Shown here: positions 23,168 through 34,465 of the stretch, in pieces
Layout of the letters: each line of letters starts with the position of its first letter
Numbering within the stretch: position 1 is the stretch's first letter
Source of the DNA: Codonopsis lanceolata
Lineage: Eukaryota; Streptophyta; Magnoliopsida; Asterales; Campanulaceae
NCBI GenBank assembly: GCA_013146195.2
Contig: CM028383.1
Span: 15,895,642 to 15,959,641 of the forward strand
DNA: 64,000 nt
Reading direction: 5' to 3'
Translations under genes and position numbers: made by a program
The notes under the pieces: generated by a model
Databases searched by the model: none
Told to the model about the DNA's origin: nothing
Seen by the model: only the letters and a program-made list of their open reading frames with translations

Positions 23168-26100
23168 CTTCTTCAAGGCGCGGACCAGCAGGCTTCAACA
23201 ACAGCCTTGAAAGCACGTCTCACCAGTAGACTTTGAAGTCTACTCAGCTTAAAATCGAAGTTCAGCCAAACACGTGGAATTAGGTCACATATTTTTGTAC
23301 TAGATATTTTTAATATCTAGTCAAATAAAATTCAAATTATCTTCATCAGATTTCCCTCCAAAGAAGTCAACTATGTCATTATCGGCTTCGACAAACCGCA
23401 TGAACAAGCCGCCCACTGTCGCTCGAATCATAAAGACTGAAGACATTACCTCTTTTGGCTAAGAAGACTTTCAAGCTGTAACGCCTGCAAGCTGAAACCT
23501 TACTCTGTTTGGGAATATCTACCTCTGCAATCACTACATCTTTGATGTCTGTTGCTGCACTCATTCTACAAAGCGCCAAAATGCATTCAATGTATTATAA
23601 CATTGGATTCATCCTGAAGATCTCCCCTAATATATATTCAAGTCTTGAAGATTTGAAACATATCTCTTAAGCATTCAATAACTCAAGCTTCATCTTCAAT
23701 ACTCAAGCATTCAATAGATACAAAGGATAAGAACTAACACCTCACCAAACTCCCTGAAGCTGCAGATCTACCGATCTTAACTTGCTTTCAGGTTCTTCTA
23801 GTTTGTTATTAACTGTTCTTTACTTTAGCACTTAAGAGGGCAATTATTCACTGATTGTTTCTATAATACCCTAGATTATTGCACACTTGATTTATGCTTG
23901 AGTTCATACATTCATATTCATCATAAGTATGTTTACTTAGCTCATGCGTATACTTGGATTCAATATCTCATTCGTTAACATCGATTTCTATGCTTGTATG
24001 CATCTTTCCTACATGATATGCCTTGAGACTTTGGTTGTTTATATATGTTGAATGTACATCTATAAGTGTGAGATAACATTCATAACATCCTTAACATGAT
24101 TTAAATGTTAATTGAATGCTTATTGAATCGACGATTCGATTATTGGTTACTTCTAGTTGTTGTTCTTCTTCGTTTGGCTTGTTTGGTGGTCATTCGTGGG
24201 TGTTCTGTTTGAGTTCTAGACCATCTTTGATTGAGGTTTTAGCCTTGGGTATTTTGGTTGTGAGTTTGGGGTCAGTTTAGGTTGAATTCTAGACCTTTTG
24301 TGCACTGGAGAGCTTGCGGTCACAAGGGGTTGAGACCTTTCCCCCACAAGGTAAGCAGAAACTTAGGAAGGAGGAGCTGGAAGGCATGCGCTCGCATGCC
24401 CTATAGGCTATGCTGCCGCATGGTAGTCTGTCTTGTTATGGGTTGTTTTGCTTTGTACTCCAAATTGGCTATCCTAATCCTACCCAAACCCATCCTAAAC
24501 CATTCCTAAATCATCCTAACTATCACTTATTATATCCTAACCTATCTAATTAAGTTTTGAGTGGATTTAGTTGGCCTTAATCAAGGGATTTCCTCCACAT
24601 CAATTGGACACATGTCCCACCCACTTTTTAACATTTGTGAACCACAAATACTTATTTTAACCCCTCATTTACACCCCTCATTCCTCAAAAACGTGGGAGA
24701 GTCTTCTTGGGAGCTTGAGATAGTTCCCTAGGGTTTCTTCGGAGTCCTTCCTTGGATTCCATTGCTAGAGAGGTCCATTGCCCAAACCAAGCCATAAAAG
24801 TGAAGAGGGAGTAGTGAAGAACACTTTCCACCGATTGGATTTTCTATTTTGTTGCTTGAAATGGTGATTGCATGTAAGCTACTACATCTCTTTCTATTTG
24901 ATTTTTGCCTCATTGACCCTAGAGAAAACAATCTTTGTGCTATTTGAGGTCAATTAGTGCAATTAGGGCTTTTTAGGCATGCCATGATTTCTATATGCCT
25001 AAATGATGATTTTGATTGGATGAACTTGCCAGAGACCATGATTAGGATGATATTCATGTGTAGTGTAGTATTTTAATCCATTCCATGTTGTATATTCAAG
25101 TATTGGAAGCATGTTAGTAGAATTGCTAAAATGTATATATGCTAGAGAAATGTGACTTTTGCTCTATGCTTCCTAATTGGGGGTTTTGTTGGGGTTATGT
25201 TGGTTTAATGACCTTGAGAACATAGTCATTGATGTTAGTTATGAACATAGGAGGGTATTGTGGCCAATGGCTTATATGCCCTAATTTTTGAAAGTGTAGA
25301 AAAAACTCAACGAAGTCAACCTTTGGGTTAGTATGACTTTAAGGAACTATATGCTTAAGTCCTTTGGAATTTGGGGTAGATTTGATGGAGGTTAAGCCTC
25401 TGAGCATTTTAGAAGTGTATGAAGGACACTTGATTATTAGAGTTTTAATATTATCTCTAATGTGTTTATATGCTAGTTGTGAATGAAATGCATGACTAGT
25501 TGATGGTAGAGTATATGCCTACTTGTTTGAGCATATGAGTATATATTACTTGTGTTTGAGTTTGAGTCCAGCTGGAGTCGTTTTGTAGATTCTGTGGCGG
25601 GACGATGTATCGTCTTCACGAATTGTGGGATTCGTGATCGCGATGGATCGTCGTGCCGAGTTGCACATACCCCTCCATCGATGGCCACAGTGGGGAAGTA
25701 GTTGATCTTAGTTATAGTAATAAACATGACTTTGATAATTATGAAACTTGAGCGGGGAATGTTGCGAGGACGTCGATGCCACGAATTGAGTATCGATGAC
25801 ACATTTGGTTTGCACGTGTTTTTGCTGGAGCGACACGACGGAAAAATGGTAATGGTATCATATCTCTTTTATGTGATTTACCTCACGAGTACTTATATGT
25901 GAACAATGTGCTGCGTGAATATGATATGATATGATGGTTGAGATGATTTAATGAATTGTTATACTTTATTGATAACATGATTATTATAATAGTTGAGCAT
26001 GAATGCCTTAACATGATTATTGATGAAAGATTACATTATGCCAATAACATGATTTAGTATTGTTTGAGCATGATGCCATGACATGAAGTTATGTTTAGTA

Positions 26101-27242
26101 ACTTACTAAGTCTTTATGACTTACTCCATTTTATTTGATTGTTTTCCTTAGATTCGAATCGCGCTAGCGGATCGAAGTGATTCTCGAGTATCGTTGGTGA
26201 AGCTTTTGCAAGGTTGCTACCTAGTAGTTTAGTACCTTTTTTGGCAAGGACGTTTGGGGAAAGTAAAGTTATGTAAACCTTATGATGGGTAGCAAGTCTA
26301 TTTGTGTACTTGATATTTGTACTTATGCTTAGTACTTAATCTTTTGGGAGCCGACTTGTGTTAGTCGGGCCTTGTGTATATTGATGATCATATTTCAGTT
26401 ATGTTAACCATGTGATGGTTGGTTTACCATGTTTATTCTCCGGTATGCTTTTAGCCGTTGAGTGTGTTAGACTAGAGTTGTAGACTTAGTTTAATGTTGG
26501 GTTTCGGCTGTAACTTCGTCGATGACTTGGTTTTATTAATTGATATATATTGCATGACAGGTGGTTTTATTGTACGTGCCCAATGTTGCATAACGTGCTT
26601 TTAATTTTTGGACCAAGAGATTTATTATCTCTTTGGTTGTATTTAGTTTGAGCTTGTTAGCTCGGGTGCCACTGTATTTATGTTTCGCTTCCGCATTTGT
26701 TGAAGTTGTTGGCGTATCACTGTTATAGCCTTACCCATTAATTGTTGTGTTGCTTGTTTCTGGCAACACGACCTTGGGATCTCGTCTTGGAATCCAAGGT
26801 CGGGTCGTCATAGTTTCTCTCATCATCAAACACTTGGTTGAAAACTACTTTTGTACACGATCCATTAGAGATCTAACTTTCTCACCTAGTGGATAAACAA
26901 GTGCACCTTTCAAAATCCAAAGCTAACCACTTTGGTAGTGGACGTAGTACTTTTCATAGTACGAACCACTTCTAAATCCTCGCGTACTGTTTGAACTGTT
27001 CCTGCTTATCTTATAACTGCTACTGTTATCTGGGTTTAAAGACGGCTGCTGGGTCTGTTTAAGAACAACAACCTTTGATCTGTTTTATCTTCTCTATTTT
27101 TCGTTGCCCTAACTCTTTTTAAAAGTTAGCTATTCTAAAAAGAAGAAGAACACTTTGAAAAGTTTTTAAAGGAATTAAAAAAAACACAACTAGGCTATTC
27201 AACCCCTCTTCTAGCCTAGATTAAGCCTATTTGGGACCAACA
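23168..27242 (+). mobile_element. Sirevirus-type LTR split by a solo LTR
   Basis: Two segments, 23168-23803 and 26811-27242, join across the solo LTR at 23804-26810 with loss of one TAGTT copy. The right part has the diagnostic blocks TTTTGTACACGATCCATTAG (26851-26870), GGTAGTGGACGTAGTAC, CTATTCAACCCC and TTGGGACCAACA at its 3' end (27242), matching the order in 12733-14003. No internal retrotransposon sequence follows. The 5' limit is uncertain because the Athila-like LTR abuts it at 23167. Confidence 0.6.
23804..26810 (+). mobile_element. 3-kb solo LTR, TSD TAGTT
   Basis: It starts TGTTATTAAC at 23804 and ends GGTCGGGTCGTCA at 26810, flanked by TAGTT at 23799-23803 and 26811-26815. The 3-kb length and the GACCTTGG...GGGTCGTCA ending fit a gypsy (chromovirus/Tekay-like) LTR. 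It contains no coding domain. One copy with a perfect duplication shows that the rest of the element was removed by LTR recombination. Confidence 0.8.
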
Positions 27243-27309
27243 AAGTTAATTAACAACTTCCACCCAAATATTTAATTAGCACAAATTAAAATCTAGGGTG
27301 TTACAGGTT

Positions 27310-29397
27310 TTTCTTGTGTATATCCTTTTTATTTTTCAGGTTTGCCTCCAGACTATTCATCAAGTTCAGAATTCGCTAGTGATAGTTCATCTTCAAGTGA
27401 TGAGTCATGGGAGGAGGATCACAACTGAAGACTTTGCAACTCGTATCCCTCTCATAGTTACAACAATCATGAGGCAAAATAAAGGATTTCATGGTGGTTC
27501 TACTTTCGGTTAGAGCCGTCAAAACGGACCAACGGGGCGGACCAACCCGCTAAATGGCAGGTCCCGCCATTTGGCGGGGCGGGGCGGACCAGCCTGCTAA
27601 AATGATGGATTGGAAATACTCTGACCCAACCCAACCCACCTTGGGTTGCGAGGCGGGGCAGACCAACCCGCCAAAAATAAAAATTTATAACAAATGACGT
27701 TTGAAGCTTAGAATGAAGTGGGTCTGCTACTTTTCTGAGTAAAAAATAGAGTATAGCCGCTGCCGTGCTCTTCCTGCTCTTGCATTTTGAAACTTGTCGG
27801 TGTTGCAGACGTTCGGTCACTGCAATCGAAGGGATAATGAAAGAGAAGAAAGTAATACAGAAGCTTTCAAATTCCCACTCAAAGACTGATTTCTAATTTC
27901 TTAAAACAAAGAGATGGCTAGATGAGGGAAGAGGAAGATGTGGGTATGGGTGTGTGACTGTTTGAAAGAGAGAGATAGAGGCGGTAAGTGAGGTAGACCG
28001 GTAGAGAGATCAGAGATGGAGAATGAAAATGGTTGGCTTTTGTAAAATGAAAATCGTTGGTTTTTGTGAATGGATGACGGCTGGAAATAGAATAGGAAAG
28101 ATATGGTTTGACTTTTTCCATTTCAAATACAAGTTATACATTAATTAAATTTGTAGGATATTCAAGTTATATATACATATATACAATATAATAAATAATT
28201 AAATATGTATAAATTGGTGGACCAACCGCCCTGCCCCGCCTCAACCCGCGACCCGTGCAGGTCTGACCCAAAAAGCCCACCTCCTAGCGGGTTTGTATTT
28301 TTAAAACCCAACCCACCTTTTTAGAATGACGGGGCCGACCAACCCAACGGGTTTGGCCCATTTTGATGGCTCTGCTTTCGATAGACGTTATGTTTATCGT
28401 GAAAGGAAGTCACATCATGATTTAATTGTTAATGACTACTTCAAGGGTGAGGATTCAAAGTACACACCTGAGCAATTTCGACGTCATTTTCGAATGGATG
28501 TCAAGTTTTTCAATTGTATTTTAAATGCAATTAAGAAGTATAACTATTTTACACTAAAGACTGATGCAACTAGGAGGAGAGGGTTGACTCCTTTACACAA
28601 AATGATAACATCATTGCGAATGCTTGCATATGAATATATACAGATTGGTCAGTCTACTGCACTTGAAAGCCTCAGACATTTTTGTAATGCTATAATTGGA
28701 ATATTTGAAGAACAATATTTGAGAAGGAGAAGATCGAGGTTTTCCTGGTATGCTTAGGAGTCTTGATTGTATGCATGACATTTGAAGAATTACCCCACAT
28801 CATGGCATGGCACACACACACACCAATGGTTACAAAAAAGTCCCTACCTTAATATTAGAGGTTATGGCTTCGAAGGACTTGTGGATTTGACATGCATTCT
28901 TTGGTATGACATGTACACACAATGATATTACAGTTCTTGATAGATCTCCATTGTTTGATGATCTTGTTCATGAAGTTGCTCCTCCATGTAATTTTGTTAT
29001 ACAAGGACATCAATACAAAATGGGATATTACCTCTCCGATGGAATTTATCCACCATATGCTACTATGGTTCAAACAATTTATGAACCTTTTAACACTGAA
29101 GAGATGGTATTTGCTAAAAAACAAGAATCTGCAAGAAAGGATATCAAACGAGCATTTGGGGTATTGCAAAGTAGGTGGAACATTGTGAAAGGTCCTGCAC
29201 GTATGTGGGATGCGAAACAGCTTGGGAAAATTAAGAAGACATGTATCATCTTGCACAACATGATCATTGAGAGTGAGCAACATCAAGGAATCGACCCTCA
29301 AAGTTGGGAGCCTCCTGTGAATGACAAGGTTATGCAAGTTAATCTTGAACATGATTATGCTTTTTTAGTCACGAAGATGATTAATAGATTCAAGTAA
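27310..29397 (+). pseudogene. PIF/Harbinger transposase, broken
   Basis: The host reading frame runs from a serine-rich N-terminus (DYSSSSEFASDSSSSSDES, about 27351-27407) through the Harbinger nuclease domain: RRYVYRERKSHHDLIVNDYF, then PEQFRRHFRM, IGQSTALESL, then a frame change to GFPGMLRSLDCMH (first catalytic Asp near 28764), VLDRSPLFDDL (second Asp), MGYYLSDGIYPPYAT, AKKQESARKD (Glu) and GPARMW. It ends at a TAA (29395). Breaks: an hAT MITE at 27511-28374, a frameshift near 28735, stops at 28778 and 28888, and an early stop near 27429. No terminal inverted repeats were identified. It is non-functional, with all three DDE residues still readable. Confidence 0.85.
27511..28374. mobile_element. 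hAT-type MITE inside the Harbinger transposase
   Basis: An 864-bp element with terminal inverted repeats: left TAGAGCCGTCAAAACGGACC, right (reverse complement) CAGAGCCATCAAAATGGGCC. It is flanked by an 8-bp duplication, CTTTCGGT (27503-27510) and CTTTCGAT (28375-28382), with one mismatch. Removing the element and one duplication restores the transposase frame, from GGSTF to DRRYV. Its ends are rich in (CG)GACCAACCCGCC words. Similar CAACCC/GGGTT-rich inverted repeats occur at 47204-47865. Confidence 0.88.
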
Positions 29398-30195
29398 ATT
29401 CGAGACAAGGAGGTGCACAACAAATTGAAGGTTGATCTAATTAACCACTTATGGGATTTTTGTGGAGAAAAACAAATTATGTTTTGAAACAATTATGATA
29501 CACATGATTATAATAATATGTCATTGGCTTTAATGTTATAGAAGACTAGTAATTATGTGTGCCTTTATTTTGTTGAATTCAGTACCGTTATACATCTAAA
29601 TGTTGATAGCTTATCTACTATTTACTCAAAGACATGATTGTGGTGCTTGATTTGTTTATGTCACCTGGAAATATTGCAAAATAAAGTATCATCAAGCAGA
29701 CGATTAGCCACTGCAGCTGCACCGGTAAGTTCGGTGAGTGTAGAACTACATTTCTGGATCTGTGTTTACTATGTGGTTATGGATTCAAATTCTGGAATTG
29801 TATGCTGATACAATCCGGCCTAGATGACTAGTTGATTAGAATTTTAACTTTCCTAGTTGTTATATATGCCTTTTGGCACCTTAGGGTGACTATGTAACTC
29901 ATTGAAGGATTCCAATGTTTCCTTGGTGAAGTTCTCTAAGTCATTTCATTCTAGTGTTTCCATGATTTGTATTTTGAATTTTATCACTTACGTAATGTTG
30001 TTGACTTGTTGTGTGACTTGTTTTTTTGGATTGTGTTGTTGATCGTTGTCCGTTGATTACGTGATATCAAAATTTAAATTTAAATGTATATGCTTCTATT
30101 TTTTTAAATGTGGTCCGTTTAAAACCTGCAAGGACATACCTTAAAGTAATCACGAGTATACGTGATTATGACTTAATTTATGATACAATATCAAG
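29398..30195. other. Intergenic; nothing recognised
   Basis: AT-rich sequence after the Harbinger remnant. It may include the element's 3' untranslated part. No open frame of note, no RNA gene and no inverted repeat were seen. Confidence 0.5.
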
Positions 30196-30197
30196 TA

Positions 30198-30856
30198 CTC
30201 CTTTCGTCCCTAAATTATCGTCCTAGTTGACCCGGCGTATAAATACCCATGCCTCTATGCAGACCAATTCTCCTCCTCAGCCCTGTCATCCTATGAACAT
30301 TGTCTCCCCTAATAAATTTGTCGTTCTGCAAACTATCGAAGAGGAAGATTCTGATAACGATCACGCCCAATTTGAAGCTCTTGATCTTGACACCCCAAGT
30401 CTTAGAAGGTCGAAGCGTCGTACGAAAAGTCGTTATCGTAATTATTAGATTTCTTACTTTGTTTTATCTAGGTTTATTTTCTTTTGTCAGTTTTTTTCTG
30501 TTTCGTTCTCCAAGGTAAGGCTCCTTTGTCCCCCCTTTTTTAAGGGTAAGGTTGGTTGTCCCCCTTTAGCTTGTTTTCCTTATTTTCCCATTTATAAAAA
30601 TCTTGCATTTTAGAAAAAAAAAAAAGTTGACCCGGCGTATGGATTAAGAAAATATAATTTGACATGATTATTTATATTGGTTTAATGTATAGTTTCCTTT
30701 AAAGCTCATGCGTATGTGGCTCATAATTAAAATATGATGAAAAAATAAAGGTAAAGTGGTAAAATTGATGTTCTAAAAATGTAAGTTTCAAACTGGACAA
30801 TTATTTAGGGACAGACGAAAAAGGAAAGGATAACGATAATTTAGGGACGGAGGGAA
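30198..30856. mobile_element. Stowaway-like 'CTCCCTCCGTCCC' MITE, with insert
   Basis: The left end CTCCTTTCGTCCCTAAATTA and the right end (reverse complement TTCCCTCCGTCCCTAAATTA) are inverted repeats of the plant Stowaway-like family. They are flanked by TA at 30196-30197 and 30857-30858. Without the LINE insert at 30241-30640 the element is about 260 bp. A partial relative of its right half lies at 41545-41612. Confidence 0.7.
30241..30624 (+). mobile_element. Short LINE-mobilised insertion with a small ORF
   Basis: A 384-bp insert flanked by the 16-bp duplication AGTTGACCCGGCGTAT (30225-30240 and 30625-30640) and ending in a 12-A run. This is the signature of LINE-driven insertion. It contains a frame to 30448 that is acidic in the middle (LQTIEEEDSDNDHAQFEALD) and basic at its end (SLRRSKRRTKSRYRNY, then stop). 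It is either the 3' end of a 5'-truncated LINE or a processed copy of a host mRNA. It sits inside the MITE, so it is younger than the MITE. Confidence 0.8.
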
Positions 30857-30865
30857 TACAATGTA

Positions 30866-31159
30866 TTCCCTCCGTCCCGGATAAATATTCCTAGTGGACA
30901 AAACACAAGGATTAAAAAATGTAATTAATGATGTGTTGTAAAATATGTTGTGACAATAATACTCATTATATACACACTCTCTCATTAATTATGTACACAT
31001 TACACATTCTATCTATGATGTGCAATAATGATAGTATTAAATTAAGAGATATATTAGGAAGAATTGTAGAATTTTTATACACCAAAAGTCTTTAGGAACA
31101 TTAGTTAGAACATCCCAAAATAAAAAAAATATATGAATATTTATCATGGACGAATGGAG
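30866..31159. mobile_element. Second 'TTCCCTCCGTCCC' MITE
   Basis: About 294 bp. The left end TTCCCTCCGTCCCGGATAAA and the right end (reverse complement CTCCATTCGTCCATGATAAA) form terminal inverted repeats. TA dinucleotides flank both ends (30864-30865 and 31160-31161). It lies 107 bp beyond the stop codon of the CYP703A gene and may contribute to its 3' flank. Confidence 0.65.
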
Positions 31160-31265
31160 TATATAACAAGTTCAAAATGAGTCGTACTTAACTAAAAACG
31201 TTAAAATAACTTGTTTCAAGGTGGAGATAGTGCTTACAAATAAGAGTAATTTTTAGGCCACTTTA

Positions 31266-32407
31266 TTAGTGGTACATATGACTTGCTAAACGAGGCTTGA
31301 CACAAGCCATCAAGGGCTTAGCCTTGGGCATGGTCATACCATAGACCTCACTTGTATCTATATTTTCATGTTTTAACCCCTTAGGTGGAGTCCAATCAAA
31401 ACAATGTAACAATCGAGCCAAAGCCATTAGGACTAGAGTAACTCCTAATGGCGCGCCAGGGCATTTCCTCTTCCCCGCGCTAAATGGCAATATTTTGAAA
31501 TCAGCCCCGTGGCTTATCTCGACTCGACTCCCATCAGCTAGCAAATGCCTCTCAGGTCGGAACTCGTTTATGTCATCCCATATCTCAGTGTTTTGGCCTA
31601 GACCATGAGTGTTGATAAATACACGTGTCTTGGCGGGAATATGGTAGCCGTTGATCGTGGTATCACGTATTGATTCATGTGGGATAAGGAAGGGCCCAGC
31701 TGGGTGCATGCGGAAAGTTTCACGTACTACACACCGTAGGTAATTAAGGTGGGTCAGGTCAGATTCTGAAACCATGCGATCAAAGCCCACCACAAGATCA
31801 AGCTCTTTTTGGATCTTAAGAAGCACTTGTGGATGCTTGATTACTTCTGCCATAGCCCACTCGTTAGTTACTGCTGAAGTGTCTGTAGCTGCTGCTATCA
31901 TATCCTAATACAAAGTTCATTAACAAAGAAAACACATATATCATGAGTTTATGAATCACTTGTGTGAAACAAAAGACTAGTTTTTATTAAAAACTTTGCA
32001 TCTCAGATAAATGTGACATTAAACTTCTAAACTCAAAGCAAAAAAAGTAGCTAGATAGGTAACAACTCATATACGTCTGATAATTATGTAGATTGAGTTT
32101 GAGTCAGGTTAGAATAAGTAACATATGGAATTGAAACGAGTCGAAACTCATTAGAACCGAATGTCAAATAGATCAAAATGGGTCAGGCTGAAATGGGTTA
32201 AAGCGGGTCAACATTCTTAACCTACGCGCCTTCCCCCCCCCCCAAGCAACGGGTGACGGGTCTGACACAACCCGTTAAATTCTTTTTAAAAAATAGTAAT
32301 AGGTTGGGTATGGTTGGGCGGGTTAATGAGTAATGAATTGTAATAGTCATGCCTAAACTCATTTATCAACCAAATTGTTTCTTGCAAGTTGTAATGGTGT
32401 GATTCTA

Positions 32408-32453
<46 letters not shown>

Positions 32454-33701
32454 TTGTTTTTTAGTTACTTTTATCTTCTAGAAAACTAGACAAAATATTG
32501 ATTATAAATATTATAATTAGTATTTGGGCAATACTATGACCACTCTTATTTTGCACAAAAATATGGGTACTTTATGATGTGACATACTCTTATTGGTTGG
32601 ATATTTTGTAGGTCCCAGCACTCCAGCAAATAAGAATGTGTCACATCATAAAGTATTCATATTTTGATGCAAAATAATAGTTGCCCAAGCATTATCCTTA
32701 GTATTCTCCATAATTATGACGGTGAAGGAAAGAAACTAGTAACATGGAAAATGACTATGACGGGTCATGGAAAAGAAAGTGACCTGAATTAGAGCTTTAA
32801 TCTCAACATCATCCATGTGCTCTTTTCCATCTTCACCGGGTAAAGACAAGAGAACATCAACAAAATCCATATCGCCATCGTCTTTTTCTCCTTCTCTCTC
32901 TTTTTTCTTTCTATGTTCTTCAATGATATTCATATGGAAATCATCAACCCTCTTTTCCACCTCCCTCATTTTCTTCTCACACCCATATGGATCTACCCAC
33001 CTCCAAAGTGGCAAATAATCACCCAAATAGATCAAACCCAAAAGCCAAAACAATTCATGGGTTATGTGCATGAACTCCATGGCTTCTTTTGGCCCGGCTG
33101 ATCCGGACCCAAAAAATTGTTTCCCTAACAGCATTCTAGTCACATTGTTCATGGAAAATGCACCCAAAACCTCCCTCAAGTTCACAACTTCTCCCTTTTG
33201 GGCTTGAGCCCATACATCTTGAACCAGGTGTCGTGCTTCATCAGCCCGATGCTTCGCAAATGACTCAAGCCTCTTTGTTGTAAGTAAATGCTCCATGCAA
33301 ATCCTCCTCATTCGCTTCCACCGTGGACCCAACGGAGCCAATGCCACATCACCACACCCGTAAGCCAAATGAATGGCGGCAAGTGTTCGTGGCCGGGAGG
33401 CAAAGACATCATCTTGTCGGATAAGTATTTCGCGTATGATGTCTGGATCGTTGGTGGTGATGGCATCGACACCACCGAGCCGAAGGTAAACCAAAGGTCC
33501 ATATCTCTCACAAAAAGAAGCTAGGTCTCTATGGGGTAATGGACCAAGTTGGAGAAGGTTACCAACAACGGGCCACCTTGGTGGGCCAGGAGGAAGCCTA
33601 TTCTTTTTCTGTTGGGAACTTCTGATGAGCCATAAGACAATAACCTTTGCAACCAAGGCTGCAGAGAGAATGATTAAAGCACAAGTAGGGAAATACATCA
33701 T
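31266..33701 (-). CDS. CYP703A: Cytochrome P450 CYP703A, fatty-acid hydroxylase of pollen exine
   Basis: Two exons, 33701-32784 (306 codons) and 31904-31266 (212 codons plus stop), joined in phase 0 across an 879-bp GT-AG intron, give a 518-residue P450. Visible features: an N-terminal membrane anchor (about residues 5-26), the proline hinge RLPPGPPRWP (35-44), the I-helix AAATDTS (310-316), E368-T-F-R371, FRPERH (421-426) and the heme loop FSAGKRKCPG (447-456) with Cys454 as ligand. The whole sequence closely follows what I know of CYP703A2, including HLAYGCGDVALAP and TRMLLGKQFFG. CYP703A enzymes hydroxylate medium-chain fatty acids in-chain in the endoplasmic reticulum of the tapetum, supplying sporopollenin precursors. 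Single-intron structure is normal for the family. All motifs are intact, so it is probably functional. Start at the first of two adjacent Met codons. Confidence 0.95.
32409..32453. repeat. (CA)n(TA)n microsatellite in the CYP703A intron
   Basis: CA repeats from 32409 to 32442 are followed by TA repeats to 32453. It is a likely polymorphic marker close to a male-fertility gene. Confidence 0.95.
32524..32688. mobile_element. Small fold-back MITE in the CYP703A intron
   Basis: A 165-bp imperfect palindrome. It starts TTGGGCAATACTATGACCAC and its reverse complement from the other end reads TTGGGCAACTATTATTTTGC. The arms stay alignable for about 65 bp (for example TACTTTATGATGTGACA against TGTCACATCATAAAGTA), around a roughly 30-bp loop. 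No coding content. Superfamily not determined. Confidence 0.75.
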
Positions 33702-34465
33702 ATATATTGCTGGCTAAAATTAGCTATTTGCTAATTGCAGCCATGGAGTTATAAAGGTTTTCTGAGAGAGAAAATGTTCTGGCAATTGAACGTATCAACA
33801 CAATTTTTGCATGTTTATGTCAAAAAGTTAAGTATGATATAGCTAAGTCATGACCTTGACATTGCACTTGAATATTTTTCCCACCTTCCTATTAAAAAGA
33901 AAATAAAAGAAGAGTTGGACTATTTAATAACCCAATTTTATTATTATTATTATTACTATTATTATTATTATTATTATTTGATATTGTAAGTTTTTCCTCT
34001 ATATTTTCTTTAAATTCACTTAAGTTTTACAACTTTTTTTTATGACACATTAAATAAATAACACATCTAATGTTTTCTAAACATATGAAAATTTGAAGCT
34101 TAAATTTAAAATATCTGACCCCCTTTTGAAATAAAACAACATATTTTCTTTTATAACAGTTATGTTATATATGAAGGCTTTTATACGTAACATACCAATT
34201 GCACCAAAATGAAATTAAGTGACACATGAGAAAAAAATAGACATCTTAGGCCAAGTTTAACGGAGTGGCAAATGGGAGGAGATCGGGTTTTCCGGAAAAA
34301 AAAAAAAAGAAGGAAAAATCTCGCACCAAATGGGGAGTTCAGTCCTTTCTCACACACGCTTAATATGTGGGCCCCATTAATTTTTTTTTCTTTTTCTTTG
34401 ATTTTAGCCTTTTTGTAATTTGAAAAAAATAAAAAAAATATTTTTAAAAAATACACATTTTTATA
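33702..34465. other. CYP703A upstream region
   Basis: This is the 5' flank of the P450 gene. It contains a TTA/ATT trinucleotide microsatellite at about 33938-33978 and several homopolymer runs. No clear TATA box at the usual distance was picked out with confidence. A TATATAT stretch lies only about 10 bp upstream of the ATG on the minus strand. Confidence 0.45.

Noticed and set aside
32736..32783. Extension of P450 exon 1 through VTFFSMTRHSHF
   Set aside because: This is read-through into the intron. The CAG|GTCACT donor joins in phase 0 to the I-helix exon, as in CYP703A relatives.
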